The notes below the pieces were generated by a model. The model was given only the letters and a program-made list of their open reading frames with translations, had not been told where the DNA came from and ran no database searches. The translations under genes and the position numbers were made by a program. Below, one piece after another: positions 8,036 through 15,064 of a DNA stretch of 40,252 nucleotides. The stretch covers positions 21,840 to 62,091 of the forward strand of contig DAWV01000024.1 in NCBI GenBank assembly GCA_002506085.1. The letters run 5' to 3'. Within the stretch, counting starts at the first letter, position 1, and each line of letters starts with the position of its first letter. This stretch comes from Methanocorpusculaceae archaeon UBA425. GTDB lineage: Archaea; Halobacteriota; Methanomicrobia; Methanomicrobiales; Methanocorpusculaceae.

Positions 8036-10553
8036 CAAAATTTAGTTTGTCTAATTGAGAGATAGGAAGCTCTCCTACTTTCTCGCAAGAAATAACCATC
8101 TCTAGAGAAATACTGTTTCTGAAGTCTTCCAAAGATAATTCTAATTCTTCATCGATCATTGTATTTTCTGATTCTTGGTTGCCATATTCAATTGCTGCTT
8201 CTGGAATGAGATGATATAATTTCCTAGCTAAACTTCGATGAATTCCACGTAATCTCTTAATAGCAGTAGCTACGAGTTTCCAATCTCTGATCAATAGTTC
8301 CTTGTTATATATTTCACCGATTCTACGTATGTTCTCAGGATCCTGTGGCCCTAGGACTGCTTCTTTTAACCACAAATAAACAGCTGTTGGTGTTTCGGGT
8401 GATTTCGCTCCCTTTTCCTGTAATTTTTCGAGGAGGGTATTTGGAGTATCATTATGTTCAAAGACACCATCACGTAAACATTTGATCCAATATTTTTGAT
8501 AAAAAATAACTGTAGTCATTTTTGGATCCGATCTGACTTTAGAGATGATGGAGGAGACAATTGTTTTCTTAGTGGAATTTTCAACTAAAATTAGGATATG
8601 ATTCTTTACTAAACTACTAGCAGTAATATCATTTACTTTCTTTCTTATACTATCAAATACCTGAACTTGTTTGTTAACTCTCAATAATATCGATTTACCA
8701 CTAGAAAAAGAGACTTTTATTGCAGGAACTGTATTTCTGTAATCTTTTTCAGAAAGAACATCATCTATATCAAAATCTTCTGCACATTCGTTTTCAATGT
8801 CAAGTTCTTCCATGAAATAATCTGACATTATGGAGTCATACGTAAACTCCCCCATTTCAGCATCAGTTGGACTTATTGTGATTATTTTAGACTTTAAATC
8901 TTGTTTTGAGGAGTGAAGGGGGTAGTTTAGAATATAATTTGTTAATCTTTGAGAAGATAGAATCTCACTTATACTTTTTCCTTTTTTCTCTGATGAGAAG
9001 ATATTCTTATTATCATCGATAACGTTAAGCATCGTCATTAAAAATGGAATTTCTGATTCATAGACAACTATACCAAGCCTTTCTGTTTTAGCTAGAGACA
9101 AAATGAAATGATTGTAATATCTGGGGCAACCATAAAGAATGCACGTAGTAACTGATCCTATATCGTTGAATGCTCTTGAAATATCATCAATTGAGGAAAA
9201 ATTAATTCCTTTCTCGTTCAATTCTAGAATATTGAGGTTTTTTTCTTTGATTAGATAGTCTTCGAGAGCCAATCTATAAATCCCATTTTTCGCAATGATA
9301 ACGATTTTCTTGTTGTTTTGTAAGGCTTCATTAATTATTTCCAGGATTACTAGATATTTCCCGCTCTTTTTTTCCAACATGTAATGATATATGTCGTTTA
9401 TTTTATCAACAGCACCAACAGCATAAGAACTAAAAAATGGTGATTCTTTCTTAATTGATTCTGCTTGGGATGCCAATATTTTAAGTGATCTGATAGCCGA
9501 GGTATAACCCCATCTTCCTTCAAGATGTTTTTCGCTGTAACTTAATGGTGAAATAATCTCTTCTAATGCATTGATACATCCAATATAACGATAAGCAAAT
9601 GAGATTCCTGCATTTAACCTGCTCTTTCTAGCACTCTCAAGTAGTTGAAAATAGATTCTTCTGCATTTTCTAAATTCTTTATTGAGGTAGTCCTCCTTAA
9701 CTGGGACAATAACTTTAATAATTCCACTAAATTTGTTCTGTATTTCGCCGTAATTCTGGCAAAAAAGCTGATTTAGATTAAAATCTCCAGCTTTCAAACT
9801 GGATTCATCGAACTGGGAATCTGCTTTTAACTCCCCAGCATTCCATCCCCAATAAGGAAGCAACCTTGATTCTATTAAATTGTAAAAATGTGGTGGTGTG
9901 GGATCAGCTGCTATCCAAAACAAATGGGGGATATTGGATTCAGTAATCCAATTTCTCAACTCCTTATCTTTATCTGAATTCCAAAATGGGTCCGCTTCAA
10001 CAATAACACTAAATATCTGCTCTGTTAAATTTTTTGCTGGAAGTGCATCCAGATTTGGAGATATGTATACTTTAGGTTCAACTTTTGTCTTATTTAAATC
10101 TGAAAATTTATTGATACCTCCATTTGATGTAACCCGAGCAACTGGGAAGAGTTCATAATAGATTGGCAATGAACCAGCTTTTAGCATCTTGAAACATTCG
10201 CGAATTTCATTTCGAAGAGATAAACGACTGCTAATGATGAGAATTTTATCTCTCCCATTGAATCCCTGCTTGTTATCATAATTATAATACATCCCCTCAA
10301 GAGCTAGCAAGGAAGTAATGGAGAGATCACGCGTTGGGTAAACAAGTACCCCCTCTTTTTGGTGTCTTAAACAACATTTATAAAAAGAAATTGACTGTCT
10401 ATTTATTGCATTTAAATAGAGGGATTGACCAGTAACGTTCAAATAATTTTTACTTTGAATCCAAACAACACGACATCTATTTTCTGGATCTTCGGTGAAT
10501 ATCTCCTCCCATTCCGAGGTACACGAATATTTTGGAGGAGAGACTAGATTCAT
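8010..10553 (-). CDS. drmE: DrmE-like protein, first gene of the DISARM operon
   Basis: This encodes 847 residues. The call rests mainly on position (immediately before and overlapping drmA, as drmE is in class 2 DISARM), on size, and on the absence of a SNF2 helicase, which would indicate class 1 drmD. The sequence has the rhythm of a helicase fold without the catalytic motifs. VLVYPTRDLSITSLLALEG sits near 69-87 where a nucleotide-binding loop would be expected, but it has no GKT/S. KILIISSRLSLRNEI follows, then FSVIVEADPFWN and LFWIAADPTPP in places resembling motifs II and III. A second alpha/beta half begins near 400 (KIVIIAKNGIYRLALEDYL). It is therefore either a degenerate helicase or a different Rossmann-like protein. 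Its biochemical role is not known to me. It is rich in Lys, Asn and Ile, matching the AT-rich island. Confidence 0.65.
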   Translation of the reverse strand: MNLVSPPKYSCTSEWEEIFTEDPENRCRVVWIQSKNYLNVTGQSLYLNAINRQSISFYKCCLRHQKEGVLVYPTRDLSITSLLALEGMYYNYDNKQGFNGRDKILIISSRLSLRNEIRECFKMLKAGSLPIYYELFPVARVTSNGGINKFSDLNKTKVEPKVYISPNLDALPAKNLTEQIFSVIVEADPFWNSDKDKELRNWITESNIPHLFWIAADPTPPHFYNLIESRLLPYWGWNAGELKADSQFDESSLKAGDFNLNQLFCQNYGEIQNKFSGIIKVIVPVKEDYLNKEFRKCRRIYFQLLESARKSRLNAGISFAYRYIGCINALEEIISPLSYSEKHLEGRWGYTSAIRSLKILASQAESIKKESPFFSSYAVGAVDKINDIYHYMLEKKSGKYLVILEIINEALQNNKKIVIIAKNGIYRLALEDYLIKEKNLNILELNEKGINFSSIDDISRAFNDIGSVTTCILYGCPRYYNHFILSLAKTERLGIVVYESEIPFLMTMLNVIDDNKNIFSSEKKGKSISEILSSQRLTNYILNYPLHSSKQDLKSKIITISPTDAEMGEFTYDSIMSDYFMEELDIENECAEDFDIDDVLSEKDYRNTVPAIKVSFSSGKSILLRVNKQVQVFDSIRKKVNDITASSLVKNHILILVENSTKKTIVSSIISKVRSDPKMTTVIFYQKYWIKCLRDGVFEHNDTPNTLLEKLQEKGAKSPETPTAVYLWLKEAVLGPQDPENIRRIGEIYNKELLIRDWKLVATAIKRLRGIHRSLARKLYHLIPEAAIEYGNQESENTMIDEELELSLEDFRNSISLEMVISCEKVGELPISQLDKLNFDAQGKNDN

Positions 10554-10600
10554 ATAAGTCTGATAATTGGTGTAACTAAAGATAAATCTGCCGAAAAAAG

Positions 10601-10608
10601 ATTATAAC
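10601..10608 (-). promoter_or_regulatory. Candidate TATA box of the drmEABC operon
   Basis: The minus strand reads GTTATAAT about 48 nt before the drmE ATG, in an AT-rich 140-nt gap that holds no gene. No strong ribosome-binding site precedes the ATG. This is pattern evidence only. Confidence 0.35.
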
Positions 10609-10696
10609 ATTAATCATTTATCATTAATATCAGATATATGGCATTACTTTACTATACTCCTAATGATCTAAAAATTGCTTTCCTCTCCCCCTCTCC

Positions 10697-11860
10697 TCAC
10701 TTTCTTTTTTCACGCCGATACTCCGCATCCATCTCCTTCAGCACCCGGACCTCATGCTCCACGAACCGTTCCAGTTCCTCAACGCTCGGCAAAACAACCT
10801 CATACTTCGACACAAACACCTCATTTGAAAGACCCCCGGTCGCATACTCCACAACCATCTCATCCTTTCTTGGACAAAGCAGCAGACCAACCGGCGGATT
10901 ATCCCCCTCACACATCTCATTCCTCCTAAACCAGTTCAGATACATGTTAATTTGCCCCACATGCGCATGACTCAAGCCCTCCATTTTGAGATCCACCAGA
11001 ACATGGCACTTCAAAATCCGGTGATAAAACACCAGATCCACAAAATAATACTCATCCCCGACCAGCATCTTCTTCTGCCGCGCCTCAAAACAAAACCCGT
11101 GCCCGAGCTCCAGCAAAAACTCCGTCAGCTTATCGAGAAGAGCCGACTCAAACGCTGACTCATCCATCACCTCTGCCGGCTTCAAACCAAGGAACTCAAA
11201 AACATACGGATCGCGAATCACCTGAGCCGGCGTCAGCTTCTCTGCAGAAATCCCCACAAGCTCTGCAAGCTTCTTCTTATCCTTCGACAGACCCGACCGC
11301 TCAAAATACATCGAATCAATCTGCCGCTTCAGCTCCCGAACCGACCAGACACCCCGCATACATTCAACTTCATAAAATGCACGCTTAAGAGGAGATTCTA
11401 TCTGCATAATTTCAGAAATATGCGTATATGATAATGATGAAACCAGTTTTTCAGGGGTCATACTGAATTTGGGAGTCAGTGACTCCCAAATTCCACCTAT
11501 TAAAATGTTTTGTTGTTTTGTCTCAGGTGAACAAATCATTAGATACTGGGATTTAACCCCCTCCGGCAAAACCTCCACAACACCGGGATATCGTTCATAA
11601 AACAAAACATACCGCATAAGTTCCCGCCGGTCACACCTCTTCAGACCCCCCTCCTTCAACTCTTTGGAAATACGCTCAAACAACTTATCCCCATACCCTG
11701 CCCGATCAGCGCCATGCAGTTCAAACTCCTTAATATATGCTCCCACACACCAGTTTCGAAGCGTCAGCGAAACATTCACCGCCTTCACCGCAGACAAAAC
11801 AAACCGCGAATCGACATCACGAATCGACCCGACCAGCGCATCAAACGAAAACTCCGGCAT
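10697..11860 (-). CDS. DUF1016/YhcG-family PD-(D/E)XK nuclease
   Basis: This encodes 387 residues from the ATG at 11860. The N-terminal domain (about 10-170) carries the DUF1016 hallmarks: a helical start with LRNWCVGAYIKEFELHG, then YGDKLFERISKELK and LMRYVLFYERYP. The C-terminal domain holds a PD-(D/E)XK core: YYFVDLVFYHRILKCHVLVD, then LKM and GQINMYLNW, with the catalytic D and DxK readable. Proteins of this family are often found in defence islands and beside type I restriction systems, but their substrate is not firmly established. An open frame runs 42 codons further upstream to 11986. I choose 11860 because GAGGTG sits 4 nt before it and the domain begins there. The gene lies beside the DISARM operon on the same strand, but it is GC-richer like the host genes, so I treat it as a neighbour rather than a DISARM subunit. 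Confidence 0.85.
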   Translation of the reverse strand: MPEFSFDALVGSIRDVDSRFVLSAVKAVNVSLTLRNWCVGAYIKEFELHGADRAGYGDKLFERISKELKEGGLKRCDRRELMRYVLFYERYPGVVEVLPEGVKSQYLMICSPETKQQNILIGGIWESLTPKFSMTPEKLVSSLSYTHISEIMQIESPLKRAFYEVECMRGVWSVRELKRQIDSMYFERSGLSKDKKKLAELVGISAEKLTPAQVIRDPYVFEFLGLKPAEVMDESAFESALLDKLTEFLLELGHGFCFEARQKKMLVGDEYYFVDLVFYHRILKCHVLVDLKMEGLSHAHVGQINMYLNWFRRNEMCEGDNPPVGLLLCPRKDEMVVEYATGGLSNEVFVSKYEVVLPSVEELERFVEHEVRVLKEMDAEYRREKRK

Positions 11861-11864
11861 ACTA

Positions 11865-11870
11865 CACCTC
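11865..11870 (-). promoter_or_regulatory. Ribosome-binding site that fixes the nuclease start
   Basis: The minus strand reads GAGGTG, a perfect match to the anti-Shine-Dalgarno complement, 4 nt before the ATG at 11860. The longer open frame to 11986 has no comparable site. Confidence 0.6.
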
Positions 11871-12006
11871 AAACCCCCGCACCCCCGGTTTTCAGAGCAG
11901 TATAATTCTGCCCGAATACGGAAATCTAATAATTCCTTATGGTGATTTCCGGGGGATAAAATCATCGTCCTCCCCGCAGGTATCATCCGACGGTCAAAAA
12001 CAGCTC

Positions 12007-12033
12007 AAAAAAAGAATAAATTTCCCATTGGGA
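12007..12033 (-). terminator. Terminator of the ABC transporter operon
   Basis: Just after the lipoprotein stop at 12037, the minus strand has the small hairpin TTCCC-aat-GGGAA and then a run of seven T (12007-12013). Oligo-T alone can stop archaeal RNA polymerase. Confidence 0.55.
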
Positions 12034-12036
12034 ACC

Positions 12037-13038
12037 TTACAACACCGGATACGTCAGACCCGACGTATCGAAACCCGTTCCAAACCTCGTATTAAACTCA
12101 GCCAGAACACCCTCCACACTCATATCCGCAAAAACAACCGGATGAATCATTTTTGCGAGCGCAACTGCCGCCGCACACGACCTCGGCCCGTACGTCAGAT
12201 CATTTCTCAGAAGCCAGACCTGATCATTCTCCACCGCACTGATAGTGGAAAACCCGGTTCTCGAAACAAGCTCATCATAATCCGCCTCCGGCGTATTCAT
12301 ATTATTCACGAGTTTCACGATAATCTCCGGACTCGATGAAACAACCCACTCATCCGAAATCTTCCTCGCCGCAGTATCGGTCATGATATTCCGACCCCCC
12401 GCAATCGAAATAAGCTGCCCCATCCCGGTATCCGTCCCCTGCGCCCAGTAAGCCGTATAACTTTCCGCATACACCGAATGCGTAACAGACAAAGGCAGAG
12501 TCCGTTCCCTGACCTCGTCAATAACCTCATCATAATAATCCGCAATCTCCTGAGCCCGCACAACATTCCCGGAGATTTTCCCCACCTCGACAATATCCCG
12601 CGCCATGGTTTCCGGCTTCGTACAATCAATATACACAATCGGAATACCTGCAGACGCCAGAACCTCAGCATTCTTCGGCTTCGAAGAAGCGTAACCGATA
12701 ACAAGATCCGCATCAAGCGAAATCAGATACTCCACATCAGGCTCATTCCAGGTACCGACCACCGACGCATTCGGATACATCTTCAGCTGTTCAACATTAT
12801 TTGCAATCGACTGCGAAATCCCGACCACTTTACCGGCATCTCCCAGAAGATACAGAATCTCTCCCGCATTCGAGTTCAGAAGAACGATACGTTCTGCCGT
12901 TTCGTTCAGCGTCACCGTTGTCCCGTCCGAATTCGTAATCACAAGCTTTTCAGACGATTCCCCTGCAATACAGCCGGCGGAAAACACAATACAAATCAGA
13001 GTCAGCACGACTCCCAGAGTAACACATATTTTTTTCAT
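12037..13038 (-). CDS. ABC transporter substrate-binding lipoprotein, iron/siderophore/cobalamin type
   Basis: This encodes 333 residues. The N-terminus is a lipoprotein signal: basic MKK, a hydrophobic segment, then lipobox FSAGC with Cys at 23. The mature part is a periplasmic-binding-protein-2 (helical backbone) fold: RIVLLNSNAGEILYLLGDAGKVVGIS, then PDVEYLISLDADLVIGY near 95-120, IPIVYIDCTKPETMARDIVEVG, and a second lobe with GGRNIM and SPEIIVK. It should sit on the outer face of the membrane and deliver an iron chelate or a cobamide to the permease. The exact ligand cannot be read from the sequence. It is the last gene of a three-gene operon, starting 8 nt after the ATPase stop. Confidence 0.88.
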   Translation of the reverse strand: MKKICVTLGVVLTLICIVFSAGCIAGESSEKLVITNSDGTTVTLNETAERIVLLNSNAGEILYLLGDAGKVVGISQSIANNVEQLKMYPNASVVGTWNEPDVEYLISLDADLVIGYASSKPKNAEVLASAGIPIVYIDCTKPETMARDIVEVGKISGNVVRAQEIADYYDEVIDEVRERTLPLSVTHSVYAESYTAYWAQGTDTGMGQLISIAGGRNIMTDTAARKISDEWVVSSSPEIIVKLVNNMNTPEADYDELVSRTGFSTISAVENDQVWLLRNDLTYGPRSCAAAVALAKMIHPVVFADMSVEGVLAEFNTRFGTGFDTSGLTYPVL

Positions 13039-13046
13039 AATACCAT

Positions 13047-13814
13047 CTATGATGGAGCATAGGAAAGAAGAAATCTCCCCTGTTCATTTTCAACAATCGC
13101 GGAGTTTACCCCGTAAACATCCCTCACGGAATCCACCGTCAGAACATCATCCGGGGCGCCGTAGGCATACATCTCCCCGTCTTTGAGCAGAAGCACCTTG
13201 TCCGTATAGCGGAGTGCCAGATTCAGATCATGCAGAGCGATAATCATACCCGAATCATCCTTATGGACGATATCCCGCATAGTGGAAACAGTTTCCAGCT
13301 GATGACGGAGATCGAGGGAACTGGTCGGCTCATCGAAGAGGAAGAAGGACGGAGCCTGGGCAAGTGCCCGGGCGATGAACACCCTCTGTCTCTGACCTCC
13401 GGAAAGTTCATTGACGAACCGGTCCGAAAGGTCGGTGATGTTCATTATTGAGAGGGCATTGTCGACGACATTCAGGTCATCATCGGAGACGGACCAGTTC
13501 ATATAAGGACGGCGCCCAAGAAGAACGGTATCGAGCACTGTCGTAAACGGGGTATAATGGAAATATTGCGGAACATAACCGATCATCTTCGCCCGGTCGA
13601 TCGGGTCGATTCCCCGCAGGTCGGTTCCGTCGATTTTTATCATGCCGGCGGCAGGCGTGAGAATATCGGCGATTGTTTTTATCAGCGTGGATTTTCCCGA
13701 ACCGTTCGGTCCGAGAAGTGCAAGGACCTCGCCGGATTCTGCTTTGAAATCTATGTCATGAAGGACAACGTGACTGCCGTATTTCTGCGAGACATGCTCT
13801 ATCGAAATATTCAT
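13047..13814 (-). CDS. ABC transporter ATP-binding protein, FecE/BtuD type
   Basis: This encodes 255 residues and is the ATPase that powers uptake through the adjacent FecCD-type permease. Walker A is GPNGSGKST at 35-43, the signature LSGGQRQR is near 134-141, and Walker B with the D-loop is FFLFDEPTSSLD. The switch His is in ALHDLNLALRYTD. The Q-loop lies in IGYVPQYFHYTPFTTVLDTV. VLLGRRPY is characteristic of the iron/siderophore/B12 group. The ATG overlaps the permease stop by 4 nt (ATGA), showing translational coupling. The length is normal for the family. Confidence 0.93.
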   Translation of the reverse strand: MNISIEHVSQKYGSHVVLHDIDFKAESGEVLALLGPNGSGKSTLIKTIADILTPAAGMIKIDGTDLRGIDPIDRAKMIGYVPQYFHYTPFTTVLDTVLLGRRPYMNWSVSDDDLNVVDNALSIMNITDLSDRFVNELSGGQRQRVFIARALAQAPSFFLFDEPTSSLDLRHQLETVSTMRDIVHKDDSGMIIALHDLNLALRYTDKVLLLKDGEMYAYGAPDDVLTVDSVRDVYGVNSAIVENEQGRFLLSYAPS

Positions 13815-14938
13815 GCGAGATACCTCCCGTGTCCTCTGGTGATGAGGAAGAGGAAGAAGAGTCCGCCGAGGATATACATTATTATGCCGACCGGAATCTC
13901 GATCGGCGCAAATATGACCCGGGCGACGGTGTCGGATATGAGGAGGATAAGGGCTCCGAGAAGCGCCGATGCCGGAAGAAGATACCGGTAATCATTGCCG
14001 ATGAGCATGCGGCAGATATGCGGCGCCATGAGTCCGACAAATCCGATGATTCCGGTAAAGGCAAGGCATGCCGAGGCAGCGAAACTGACTATCAGTAGAC
14101 CGGAGATTCTGAAACGCTGGACATTGATGCCGAGATTTTTGGCAACATCGTCTCCGCCGGAGAGGGTGTTCAGGTCCCATGCCCTGCATTCGATGAGGAT
14201 GAAACATACGAGGACTATCGGGAGTAGAATGACAATCGTCGGCCAGGTTGCACCCCACATGCCGCCCATGAGCCAGGTGACGATTTCTCTGAGGGCGTCG
14301 TCGTTGGAGATATATTTGAGAGCGAGGAGTCCTGCCTGGAAAAGGTATCCGATGACCACTCCGGCGAGAATCATTATTGCCTGGGAGGTGTTTTTCGTTC
14401 TTGAGATGAAGTAGACGAGAATTACGCTCAGCCAGCCGCAGATAAAGGCGGAGAAGATGAGGAGAACGGATTTGACGGAGAAGGTGACCCCGGCAAGAAG
14501 AATCGTGCCGGCGAATAATGTTCCGAAGATAGCAGGTCCGAGCACAATCATAAGAGCAGCCCCGAAGGAGGCAGCGGATGAGAGACCGAGGGTGAACGGG
14601 CTGACGAGCGGGTTCCGGAGAAGCCCCTGCATTACGGCTCCGGCGGTTGCCAGGGCGACGCCGGCGAGGATGGTGAGGAGAATTCTCGGAAGCCGGAAAC
14701 TGAGGACGATGAGGTCTGCCATGCCGTTATCCGGCGATGAGATGAGGTCGGGGAAAAGGGCGTGCCCGAATACCGCGAGAACATCCAGCGGAGGGATGTA
14801 GACCGAGCCGATTCCGGTGGCAAGTATGGAGGAGAGGATGAGAATCGCGGCGAGAGTGAGGAGGACCAGACGTTTACGTTTCTGAAGAGTGTGGTAGAGA
14901 CGTGTCGTTTTGGTGCTACTCTTCCCGACTTTTTTCAT
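13811..14938 (-). CDS. ABC transporter permease, FecCD/BtuC family
   Basis: This encodes 375 residues and is an integral membrane permease with roughly ten hydrophobic segments. After a basic tail (residues 1-27), TM1 starts at LVLLTLAAILILSSILATG. The conserved FecCD features are visible: VLSFRLPRILLTILAGVALATAGAVMQGLLRNPLV near 95-130, the SRTKN cytoplasmic loop, and GFVGLMAPHICRMLIG near 290, which contacts the ATPase. The C-terminus has PIEIPVGIIMYILGG, then FFLFLITRG. It is the first gene of the transporter operon. A possible metal-regulator palindrome lies 38-54 nt upstream. Confidence 0.93.
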   Translation of the reverse strand: MKKVGKSSTKTTRLYHTLQKRKRLVLLTLAAILILSSILATGIGSVYIPPLDVLAVFGHALFPDLISSPDNGMADLIVLSFRLPRILLTILAGVALATAGAVMQGLLRNPLVSPFTLGLSSAASFGAALMIVLGPAIFGTLFAGTILLAGVTFSVKSVLLIFSAFICGWLSVILVYFISRTKNTSQAIMILAGVVIGYLFQAGLLALKYISNDDALREIVTWLMGGMWGATWPTIVILLPIVLVCFILIECRAWDLNTLSGGDDVAKNLGINVQRFRISGLLIVSFAASACLAFTGIIGFVGLMAPHICRMLIGNDYRYLLPASALLGALILLISDTVARVIFAPIEIPVGIIMYILGGLFFLFLITRGHGRYLA

Positions 14939-14975
14939 AACTTAATAGTATAATGTTTTTCAATGTAAAATATCT

Positions 14976-14992
14976 GGCGGAATTCGTCCGGC
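14976..14992 (-). promoter_or_regulatory. Possible operator before the FecCD operon
   Basis: This is an imperfect inverted repeat, GGCGGA-attcg-TCCGGC (one mismatch between arms). It lies between AT-rich elements that could be TATA boxes (about 15008-15018 and 14963-14973 on the minus strand). The position suits a repressor of an iron uptake operon, but the sequence does not match a binding site I can name. Confidence 0.25.
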
Positions 14993-15064
14993 GAAAAGGT
15001 CGTATGGTTTTTAATATGAAAAAATAAAACGAACCGGATTATAGAGAAAAGGAAAGGAGATTCC

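Noticed and set aside
887..10553. The defence locus as BREX, a classical type I/III restriction system, or Dpd.
   Set aside because: There is no PglZ or BrxC-like ATPase, no HsdS or Res subunit, and no deazaguanine enzymes. The helicase plus DUF1998 plus PLD trio fits DISARM best.
10697..11986. The longer start of the DUF1016 nuclease at 11986.
   Set aside because: The extra 42 residues have no family similarity and no ribosome site, while GAGGTG sits directly before the ATG at 11860.
11737..12339. A 200-codon plus-strand frame spanning the nuclease start and the lipoprotein end.
   Set aside because: It overlaps two well-supported genes antisense and has low-complexity Arg/His/Thr composition.
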